Part shown: positions 57,279 through 64,000 of the stretch, one piece after another | How positions within the stretch are numbered: position 1 is the first letter of the stretch | How the letters are laid out: the number at the start of each line of letters is the position of its first letter | Assembly (NCBI RefSeq): GCF_003590335.1 | Contig: NZ_MIET01000042.1 | Span: 145,399 to 209,398, forward strand | Reading direction: 5' to 3' | Source of the DNA: Pseudoalteromonas sp. MSK9-3 | GTDB lineage: Bacteria; Pseudomonadota; Gammaproteobacteria; Enterobacterales; Alteromonadaceae | Length of the DNA stretch: 64,000 nt | The notes under the pieces: model-generated | The model's database searches: none | Seen by the model: the letters and a program-made list of their open reading frames with translations, nothing else | Told to the model about the DNA's origin: nothing | Program-made: the position numbers and the translations under genes

Positions 57279-57469
57279 ACCTCAGGTTTGGATAAGAGTT
57301 TTGGAATAGAAAATGTTTTGAAAACACACTTACGTACAATCCAATGATGATATTTTGCTCAATATCAAGGCGCTTTTATGCAGTAATAGCGAGCTATTAC
57401 AAATGAAAGCAACGCCGAGAGTGAGAAAAATAGCTTTATTGGGCGAATTCGCTTATCCAGAGCTGAGGT
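57279..57469 (+). mobile_element. MITE-like element, copy B (191 bp)
   Basis: Same element as 14873-15063, opposite orientation. Flanked by perfect 6-bp direct repeats TACTTA (57273-57278 and 57470-57475). It fills the gap between the LysE gene and the histidine kinase; the kinase stop codon lies within the right repeat. Confidence 0.88.
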
Positions 57470-57472
57470 TAC

Positions 57473-59764
57473 TTAGTACATAGCCCGTTCGTTGCTATTG
57501 CTTAACTCATTGCTCAGCGCATTGTTTGGCTCGTTGTTTAAGTAATGATTTAGTATTTGCAGTAATGCTTGAGTGTCGATAGGTTTAGCTAAATGCGCGT
57601 TCATGCCTATCTCTAAGTAGGTGGTGATATCTGATTCCATCACATTGGCTGTCAATGCAATGATGGGGAGTTGTTTACCAGTGATATGCTGCCTGACTTC
57701 TTTTGTGGCTGTGATCCCATCCATAATGGGCATTTGAATATCCATCAAGACTAAATCAAAGTGTTGCGCTCGGATCATATCAACAGCTTGTTGCCCATTA
57801 CTTGCAACCTGCGGGTTAATATCAAATTGTTCTAGCAATCGTTTACTAACGACTTGGTTGATTGGGTTATCTTCAACGAGCAGAATATTGTTTTTGCTAA
57901 ACAAGGTTGAGACGGGCGTTTCTTTAGGTTGTTCAGGTGTTACCGGTTGCGCTGTATCGGGCTGTAAATCAGTATATAAAATCGGTAAGTTCAGCGTGTT
58001 TACGGTATTGTTAAGGCGCTGTGTATCGCCGTTCGCAATGCGATATACCTGGGTCGCAGGAGATAAGTGCAGACTATCAGTGTGTGGGAGTAAGTTGGCC
58101 TGTATAAAAGCGTCTGCTGGCGTGAGTTGCTCAATGAGCGCATGGAACTGTTCAAGGCTATGAGCAACTGTAACGTCATAACACCAATAGCTAAGTTGCT
58201 TTTGAAGTGCCTTTCGAACGGCTAATTCAGGATAAAACAGGACGCATACTTTCGTTTCATATACTCGAGAGGGACTGTGATCGGCGTGCGCTAAGGGGAC
58301 TCGAAATTGAAATACACTGCCTACTGCGGGTTTACTGCGCATGTTAATATGGCCTCCCATAAGCGCTGCGAGTTGCTTTGAAATGGCCAGACCTAGACCT
58401 GTTCCTCCGAATTTACGTGAGGTTGACATTTGTGCCTGTGTAAAGCGTGTAAAAAGTTTATTTTGTTGCTCTGGCGTAATGCCAATTCCTGTATCAATGA
58501 TGCTAAATGTAATAAACGTGTGCTCATGTTCTGACGGTACAACCCTTATATCAAGCTTAATAAACCCAGTCTCGGTAAACTTAATGGCATTATTTAACAA
58601 ATTAAGGAGTACTTGATTGATACGACCTTCATCACCTTTGAAGTGCTGATAACCTTTATCATTGATGCAAAACAATAGATCTAGGCCTTTATCGTTAGCT
58701 GATTTTGATAGTGTGGCTTTTAAATGATTCACAATATCGGATAAATCAAAGTCCCTTAGTTCGATATCCAGCTTGTTCTCTTCTATTTTTGAGTAATCTA
58801 ATATGTCATTAATGATCCTGAGCAGGTTTTTAGTCGAATAATCGAGCATACGTAAGTGAGATTTTACTTTACTGAACTGTGTTTCTTTTAAGCAAATTTC
58901 ACTGAGCCCTAAAATCCCATTCATGGGGGTGCGGATCTCGTGCGACATGTTAGACAAAAACTGACTTTTTGCGATTGAAGCTTGTTCGGCTTGCGCTGAG
59001 CGGTATCTTAGTAGGTTATTTATTTTTCTAAATACGACACTTAACAGCAGCATGAACAACAGAGCAATAATGATGATGAAATAAATGATAATCAGGTTTT
59101 TATCATCAAGAGATTGATTAACGATGCTTTTTTGTATTGTTATCTGCTGAACCAACTCTTGCTGTGTTAGTTTCATAATCGCTTCGTCTACCACATGTTG
59201 ATTGGTGATTAAAAATATAATGTGCTTTTTGAGTTGTTGTCGCTTACGCTCGTCAGTATATAGTGTGCCAAATAACGTTGGGTTTTTGTACAAGTACTGT
59301 TCAATATCGACCTTGTTTTGGTTATCTGGAGAACTATAAAAAGAGAGTAATTTTGAGAACAAGGCACTTTCTTTACTGTTGTTACTGGCTGTCGCATTGC
59401 TATCTCGCTGCGCTTGAGCAATTAATTTGCGCGATGTTTTTAAGACACTCACTATCTGTAGATATTGAGAGATGGTGTGGCTAAGCTGTTGCCAATTGCG
59501 GTCAATCTGAGCATCAATGTGGGGAGAAAGCATTAACTTATCAACGGTTAATTGCCGAGTTGCCTGTTTGTCAAAGTAGGTTACAGTGTCGTGACTTACC
59601 AGCAAAGTTTCAATAATGAGGGCGTTTACCGCAGGCTCTAACTCTGTATACAGCTCACGTTGTGCGTAATTTTTATTTTGTGTCACGATATTGTCAATGG
59701 TAGTGATTGAAAAGTAACAAACAAAAAGCAGTATGGTTATTTCTAATAGGTATTCCCGGATCAT
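57473..59764 (-). CDS. Hybrid sensor histidine kinase
   Basis: A 763-residue membrane kinase. Helices at about 8-24 and 224-246 enclose a periplasmic region without a recognisable domain. The HisKA domain has His275 (NMSHEIRTPMNGILG), the ATPase domain NNAIKFT, DTGIGI and GGTGLGLAI, a degenerate receiver-like region lies at about 505-605, and a true receiver at 626-745 has the acceptor Asp675 (LVLMDIQMP). It overlaps the peroxidase gene by 4 bases (ATGA), so both proteins are made together. Output is unknown; no response-regulator gene is adjacent. Confidence 0.9.
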   Translation of the reverse strand: MIREYLLEITILLFVCYFSITTIDNIVTQNKNYAQRELYTELEPAVNALIIETLLVSHDTVTYFDKQATRQLTVDKLMLSPHIDAQIDRNWQQLSHTISQYLQIVSVLKTSRKLIAQAQRDSNATASNNSKESALFSKLLSFYSSPDNQNKVDIEQYLYKNPTLFGTLYTDERKRQQLKKHIIFLITNQHVVDEAIMKLTQQELVQQITIQKSIVNQSLDDKNLIIIYFIIIIALLFMLLLSVVFRKINNLLRYRSAQAEQASIAKSQFLSNMSHEIRTPMNGILGLSEICLKETQFSKVKSHLRMLDYSTKNLLRIINDILDYSKIEENKLDIELRDFDLSDIVNHLKATLSKSANDKGLDLLFCINDKGYQHFKGDEGRINQVLLNLLNNAIKFTETGFIKLDIRVVPSEHEHTFITFSIIDTGIGITPEQQNKLFTRFTQAQMSTSRKFGGTGLGLAISKQLAALMGGHINMRSKPAVGSVFQFRVPLAHADHSPSRVYETKVCVLFYPELAVRKALQKQLSYWCYDVTVAHSLEQFHALIEQLTPADAFIQANLLPHTDSLHLSPATQVYRIANGDTQRLNNTVNTLNLPILYTDLQPDTAQPVTPEQPKETPVSTLFSKNNILLVEDNPINQVVSKRLLEQFDINPQVASNGQQAVDMIRAQHFDLVLMDIQMPIMDGITATKEVRQHITGKQLPIIALTANVMESDITTYLEIGMNAHLAKPIDTQALLQILNHYLNNEPNNALSNELSNSNERAMY

Positions 59765-60828
59765 TTTTGCATAACCTCTGTGCTACTGAACGCATTAAGT
59801 AGTGCCACTAAATCTTGTTTAGTTTGCTCTGAAAGCTCAGTACCGAGCTGCATTTTAGCCATGAGTGTTACTGCCTCACCGAGCGTTGCGACTGAACCAT
59901 TGTGAAAATATGGGGCTGTTAAAGCGACATTACGTAAGCTAGGCACTTTAAAAACATGCTTATCATTTGGGTTATTCGTGACTGTATAGCGGCCTAAGTC
60001 GTCTTTCAGTGAGCCTTGAATAAGGTCAATACGGCCCAGTTTTTGATACATATTGCCGCCAATATTTCTCCCTTGATGACAACTAATACAGCCTAGATTT
60101 TGAAATGCGCTCCAACCTCGCTGTTGTTGCAAAGTGAGGGCTGTTTTGTCACCTAGAAGATATCGGTCAATGGGTGAGTGAGGGGTAATTAAGCTCGACT
60201 GATACAATGTAATCGCTTTGCTGATATTGTTTTTTGTGATGCTACTTTCGTTAAGATCTACAAAGGCTTGCTTGATTGTCGGCTCATTATTGAGCTTATC
60301 AATGATTTGCGGCCAATTGCTATTCATCTCATTAGGGTTATGAATTGGCCCTGCAATTTGTTCAAATAAATCAGTGCTTCTTCCGTCCCAAAATTGCCTA
60401 AAGTTAAATACGGCATTGAGCACGGTGGGTGAATTACGCTCCCCTAATGCGTTATTAAAGCCAGTCGACAACGCAAATCCGTCATCACCACCATAATTTA
60501 CAAGGTGACATGATGCACACGCAATGCTGTTATCTGCGGAGAGCAGTTTGCTGTTAAAGAGTGATTTACCTAATTGTACCCAACCTGGCTCGAAGTGAGC
60601 CTTCGCTGGTATGGGTTGAATTGGTCCTGCCACCGTAATGAATTCAAAGTGAACCTGCTCAGATAGGCGTGTTTGGTCTGGCTTATTTATACTGATAAAT
60701 TGCACCCATGCGTACCCCGCAATCATGGTTAAAGCGGTTATAACCAGATAGGCGATGTGTTGAGCATAATTATCTTTCACGTTAAGCAAACCCTTTGCAT
60801 GTGGCCGTTTGCTATAAAGTGTAGTCAC
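59761..60828 (-). CDS. Membrane-anchored di-heme cytochrome c peroxidase/MauG-like protein
   Basis: A 355-residue protein with an N-terminal helix (about 25-45) that is a signal anchor rather than a cleaved peptide. Two heme c motifs are seen, CASCH (about 103-107) and CISCH (about 246-250), in the order of the bacterial CcpA/MauG family. The GTG at 60828 has no clear RBS; a shorter start is possible. It is upstream of, and translationally coupled to, the hybrid kinase, which suggests a redox or peroxide signal to the kinase. Confidence 0.85.
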   Translation of the reverse strand: MTTLYSKRPHAKGLLNVKDNYAQHIAYLVITALTMIAGYAWVQFISINKPDQTRLSEQVHFEFITVAGPIQPIPAKAHFEPGWVQLGKSLFNSKLLSADNSIACASCHLVNYGGDDGFALSTGFNNALGERNSPTVLNAVFNFRQFWDGRSTDLFEQIAGPIHNPNEMNSNWPQIIDKLNNEPTIKQAFVDLNESSITKNNISKAITLYQSSLITPHSPIDRYLLGDKTALTLQQQRGWSAFQNLGCISCHQGRNIGGNMYQKLGRIDLIQGSLKDDLGRYTVTNNPNDKHVFKVPSLRNVALTAPYFHNGSVATLGEAVTLMAKMQLGTELSEQTKQDLVALLNAFSSTEVMQK

Positions 60829-60989
60829 GTTTTTATTTTTAAGAGTAAATAAAGTCGGGGGTTAATTAAATAGTACGATCCCTATTTAATTTAGAGCGTT
60901 ATGAAAGTGTAAACCTCACCGCTTATTTTTGTTGTTGCCAAATAAAGCCGTTATTGTGCGCGATATATACGTTAGTGAATTTAATGGTC

Positions 60990-61014
60990 AGTGAGGCACA
61001 TGACCTCACTTTTT
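60990..61014. terminator. Hairpin downstream of PhoD-like gene
   Basis: AGTGAGG / CCTCACT with a 7-base loop. The T-tract is on the plus strand, so it fits poorly as a minus-strand terminator. Confidence 0.4.
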
Positions 61015-61020
61015 ACTGCT

Positions 61021-62721
61021 TTAGAAGCGAATAATCGTTGAAACAGCTTCTTCATCAGCTGTTTGAATTGAAAGTTTAATTTCTCTATTTTGCCAATCGA
61101 TGTCTAACATGCCGTAGTTACTACCTGATTTATTTACCAAGTGACGATCGCTGGTGGATAACTGAGAGATGTTTTTGCTGACAACTCCGACTTTGCCGGT
61201 AGGAATGTCTGCGCCATTACCTGCGCAGTAGCCCCAGTGTGCTTCATTACCCTTGTTTTGTTCGTCTACTTGGGTATAACACCATGGCTTAGAGCGATCT
61301 TGTGTTAAACAACTTTTGTAACTTTTACCCTTGTGTTTAGCTGGAAAGTGGCACTGTTGTGTAAAGCGACCATCTCCTTGGGCATCAGCGTAAACAGGTA
61401 AGCGCAATGGGTTTTCTATGTGATATGGCCAGCTTTGGCCAAAGCCTGATGCCGTAATTTCGTAAACAGTTGTCGCTTTACCGTATTTGTCACTGGCTGG
61501 AATGTTCTTTTGTAGCAGTTCACCCCAGTGTTGATCGCCTGATAAGAAAACAACCGCTTTGGTATGACCGGCGTTTATTGACTTTTGTACTAGACGGAGT
61601 AGTTTTTCACGTTGGGCTGGCATTTCAGCCCAAGATTCATAACTGGTGCCAGACATAGAAGATTCATTCAAATTACTGATTGCTTGTTCAAACTCAACGC
61701 CGTCAGCGTAGGCGCAGTATTTATTTGTTGCACGGCCTTGATACAGTGGCGGCAGCACCTGAATACCACTGGCGATAAGTTTAATGTCAGAGGGCTTTGC
61801 GAGTTCTTTTTCTAGCCATTGCCATTGCGCCATACCTAAAATAGAACTGCTGGCCCCTTCACATTCGCCATAACTGCTAAAGGTTGGAGATCTAAAATAG
61901 CGAGCATCGAGCGTGATAACATGGGTTTGCTCACCAAGTTGCCCCAGCATTTTGGCTTCATATATGCCTTGCTGCGTTGTATGGCGTGGATCATCAGCAG
62001 GCACATCAAAATGGCGTAAGTAAGCTTGCTGTGACTGGGCGCGTTTTGGGTAATGCTTCCCATCGTTATTTTGGCCGAAATCATGATCATCCCACGTTGC
62101 CATAACAGGAATTTTTGCTTCTAGAAATTTTTGATAGTCGGGGTTGAGTTTTTTATCATCATATTTTTGGCGCATTCTGCTCATATCCGTGGTATCGGCG
62201 TAAATATTATCCCCCAGCCACAAGAATAGATCGGGCTTATGACCAATTAAACGTGACAAAGCATCGGGCATATCACCTTGCGTTTTAAAGCAAGAGCCAA
62301 GTGCGACACGATCTAAACGTTTACTTTGTTGTGGTTGAGTATGTGAGAGTAGCTCAGAAGGAGGAATTGGGTCGCACTCTTCCCAGCTATTCCCATCAAT
62401 ATAGCACCAAGGTGTTGTGTGATTGCGTGAAGAGCAACCATAAAACTGTTCACCCATATAGGATGATGGGGCCATACAAGTTTTACCTGATATTGTTTTG
62501 AATTTTGGTATGGTTTCTACTCGAACATTTCCCCAGCTAGACTCTTCAACAGGGCTTTTTAAGTAGCACCATTGGCTACCTGCATTATTTTTATTGGTGG
62601 TGCCTTGGTAGTCAGCACCTAGGTAATTAAAGCTTGATTTACATTCATTGTAATGTACTTCCGGTGCAGCCATAACCACTGTTGGTAATATGCTTAATAG
62701 TAAATAACGTGTTATTTTCAT
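61021..62721 (-). CDS. PhoD-like phosphatase with fibronectin-type-II-like modules
   Basis: A 566-residue exported protein (signal peptide ends VMA-A). A PhoD/metallophosphatase domain (about 135-450) has WLGDNIYAD, WDDHDFGQNN and SGDQHWGE. It is flanked by Cys modules: residues 82-116 (Cys82, 96, 106, 116) and 457-499 (Cys457, 471, 481, 499), both with the C-x13-C-x9-C spacing, YxGxxYxxC and PWCY of FN2/kringle-like modules. A third partial module (27-52) has only two Cys. It may bind extracellular polymers and hydrolyse phosphodiesters. Confidence 0.85.
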   Translation of the reverse strand: MKITRYLLLSILPTVVMAAPEVHYNECKSSFNYLGADYQGTTNKNNAGSQWCYLKSPVEESSWGNVRVETIPKFKTISGKTCMAPSSYMGEQFYGCSSRNHTTPWCYIDGNSWEECDPIPPSELLSHTQPQQSKRLDRVALGSCFKTQGDMPDALSRLIGHKPDLFLWLGDNIYADTTDMSRMRQKYDDKKLNPDYQKFLEAKIPVMATWDDHDFGQNNDGKHYPKRAQSQQAYLRHFDVPADDPRHTTQQGIYEAKMLGQLGEQTHVITLDARYFRSPTFSSYGECEGASSSILGMAQWQWLEKELAKPSDIKLIASGIQVLPPLYQGRATNKYCAYADGVEFEQAISNLNESSMSGTSYESWAEMPAQREKLLRLVQKSINAGHTKAVVFLSGDQHWGELLQKNIPASDKYGKATTVYEITASGFGQSWPYHIENPLRLPVYADAQGDGRFTQQCHFPAKHKGKSYKSCLTQDRSKPWCYTQVDEQNKGNEAHWGYCAGNGADIPTGKVGVVSKNISQLSTSDRHLVNKSGSNYGMLDIDWQNREIKLSIQTADEEAVSTIIRF

Positions 62722-63016
62722 TGTAACCCCTAGATATAAAACACATTATCATAATATTATTTTGTGAATTACATCTTGCAAAACTGTTTCAATATTAATA
62801 CATGAGAAGAAAAGGAATGAGTATTTACGTCACTTTCAATTTCTTTGTTTGTTGCCATTAATAAAATTAACTTTAACTTTTAAGACGCTGCTTTTACTCA
62901 TTTTTTGGCATTAATATGTGCAAAATATAATAAGTAACTTTAATTGACTTATTGTTTTTTGCCTGATAATTTAATTTTAGAAAAACGAATGAGTGCCAAT
63001 TGAAAAGGAAATTATT

Positions 63017-63769
63017 ATGAAGTATCTATCAAGCGTATTTGTGGCCGCGTGTGTATCAAATAGCGCGTTAGCTGGCGTGATTTATGACCAAGACTCGCAA
63101 AGTAACCGCGTGAGTACCTATACTCATGGGCCTGTCAGTAAAGTGGAAGTGGTTACCTCAAACTCTCGCTATTTTCAGGGGTTTTATGAGACCCAAGGAG
63201 TGGGCGCTGAATGTTCTCATGTTGCTATATTTGATGACGTGGCAGGGTACAAAATAGGTGATTTAAACATCAGCGACGTTGCGTTTTATGGTGAGGTACC
63301 AGAAGGTAATATACATAATGCGAAATCTTTGCGTTTAACTTGCCAAGTGGATGGTGTTGATTATGTTGTTCACCATAAGGTACCAGGTGCGCCTAAAGTG
63401 ACGCTGGAGTCAAATGTTGTCGCGAGCCAGTGGCAACCTATATTTGGTCGTACGCCAGGTCATTACAAAGATGTGCAATATAGCGCAAGTGTATTTATTG
63501 ATAATCAAGCAGATGATGGCAAGTGTTATGTTGCTGATCAGGTTGGGAAAATGCCAAAGGCTTTGCCACTTCATCCTGAAGTGGTGCAGTTCAACACCAA
63601 TCATTTTACAATGGACGGCGCTGCTTATTACGATGCGTATAGACCTTTTTTGGTTAAAATGATCTTCTGTAGTAATGCGGGAGGCACCACTATATTGGGT
63701 GATGAATGGACTTTTAGTCAGTCACAGGAAGGGAAAATAAGTCACGAGATTTGGTTTAATTACCGATAA
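63017..63769 (+). CDS. Secreted protein of unknown function
   Basis: A 250-residue exported protein with a signal peptide ending ALA-G (about 19). Six Cys residues are spaced through a beta-rich body, so disulfides are likely. AAAGGAA precedes the ATG at 63017; the longer frame is not used. No family recognised. Alone, between the phosphatase (divergent) and the insertion sequence. Confidence 0.65.
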   Translation: MKYLSSVFVAACVSNSALAGVIYDQDSQSNRVSTYTHGPVSKVEVVTSNSRYFQGFYETQGVGAECSHVAIFDDVAGYKIGDLNISDVAFYGEVPEGNIHNAKSLRLTCQVDGVDYVVHHKVPGAPKVTLESNVVASQWQPIFGRTPGHYKDVQYSASVFIDNQADDGKCYVADQVGKMPKALPLHPEVVQFNTNHFTMDGAAYYDAYRPFLVKMIFCSNAGGTTILGDEWTFSQSQEGKISHEIWFNYR

Positions 63770-63792
63770 AAGTGCTTTCTAGGGTTAATTTA

Positions 63793-63806
63793 GTTCTGAT
63801 CAGAAC
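63793..63806. other. 14-bp palindrome beside the IS end
   Basis: GTTCTGATCAGAAC, a perfect palindrome five bases before the putative IS end. Confidence 0.5.
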
Positions 63807-63811
63807 GTAAT

Positions 63812-64000
63812 TGTAGTGGCATAGTTAATTTGGCCACCCATTAAGAAAGAAATGTTATGCTATTGAGCATACAAATTTGGGTGAAAAAATGACGAAGTTA
63901 AAACGCGCAACCTATTCTGCGGCAATCAAATTAGAAACAGCTCAGCTTGTAGTAGACCAAGGTTACACGCAAGAAGAAGCAGCTAAAGCAATGGGTGTTG
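63812..64000 (+). mobile_element. Left end of an IS3-family-like insertion sequence
   Basis: Begins TGTAGTGGCATAGTTAATTT and continues GGCCACCC, the TG-start and pattern of an IS3-type inverted repeat, followed 77 bases later by an OrfA-like start. The element continues beyond the window, so the exact family and target repeat cannot be set. Confidence 0.7.
63889..64000 (+). CDS. IS3-family transposase OrfA (5' part only)
   Basis: The first 37 codons of a transposase, starting MTKLKRATYSAAIKLETAQL and continuing through an HTH (VVDQGYTQEEAAKAMGV). This fits the HTH_Tnp_1 start of IS3 OrfA proteins. Cut by the window edge, so OrfB and the far end are not seen. Confidence 0.8.
   Translation, partial: MTKLKRATYSAAIKLETAQLVVDQGYTQEEAAKAMGV

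Noticed and set aside
1..64000. CRISPR arrays, tRNA, rRNA or prophage
   Set aside because: No spaced direct repeats, cloverleaf sequences or phage structural genes seen.

Overview
This window looks like chromosome from a marine gammaproteobacterium, most likely Pseudoalteromonas or a close alteromonad. That is inferred from gene content: TonB-dependent receptors, large secreted proteases, a GH5/CBM5 cellulase, small DUF6500- and DUF6058-type proteins, a double-glycine-leader peptide and a GntR-prpB-prpC-acnD-prpF locus. Coding is dense and AT-rich, with many hairpin terminators. I see no rRNA, tRNA, CRISPR array or prophage. Mobile DNA is limited to the left end of an IS3-like element at the right edge and a small MITE-like family.

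Layout. 0.2-9 kb: a SelW-like protein, a small orphan ORF, tesA divergent from the ybbA-ybbP exporter, a porin paired with a short PstS-like protein, and a GNAT acetyltransferase. 8-15 kb: an AraC regulator with a membrane N-terminus, a Tat-exported FAD oxidoreductase, a PLP enzyme, a degenerate EAL protein, a bile-acid-symporter homologue and MITE copy A. 15.5-21.2 kb: two secreted proteases (M43 with PKD and GEVED modules; S8 with P domain). 21.5-26.5 kb: a frameshifted ACT-domain gene, an ArsR regulator, a DUF6058-like protein, a methyltransferase, a DUF6500-like protein, and a LysR regulator divergent from azoR. 26.5-32 kb: a cellulase, a TonB-dependent receptor, a VOC protein and a secreted alpha/beta hydrolase. 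32-38.8 kb: a di-iron oxygen-binding protein coupled to a small chemoreceptor-tip protein, a MASE1-PAS-PAS-GGDEF-EAL protein, efpL/yeiP, a type II thioesterase and an unannotated 57-residue double-glycine-leader peptide. 38.9-46.8 kb: a self-contained heme-uptake locus, hmuTUV divergent from tonB-exbB-exbD-receptor-hmuS around a Fur-box-like site. 47-49.6 kb: a cold-shock protein, a VOC protein, a lipoprotein and a solute-binding protein. 49.8-57.3 kb: the 2-methylcitrate locus and a LysE exporter. 57.3-64 kb: MITE copy B, a hybrid histidine kinase coupled to a membrane-anchored di-heme peroxidase, a PhoD-like phosphatase with fibronectin-II-like modules, an unknown secreted protein and the IS3-like end.

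How the genes work together. In the heme locus the receptor takes heme across the outer membrane using TonB-ExbB-ExbD, HmuTUV carries it inward and HmuS handles it in the cytoplasm. PrpB, PrpC, AcnD and PrpF oxidise propionyl-CoA through 2-methylcitrate, with the GntR protein as the probable regulator. The most novel-looking items are the peptide at 38631-38804, the oxygen-sensor/double-tip pair at 31954-33296, the 191-bp MITE with 6-bp target duplications, the phosphatase with FN2-like modules, and a hairpin in every gap of the prp locus.
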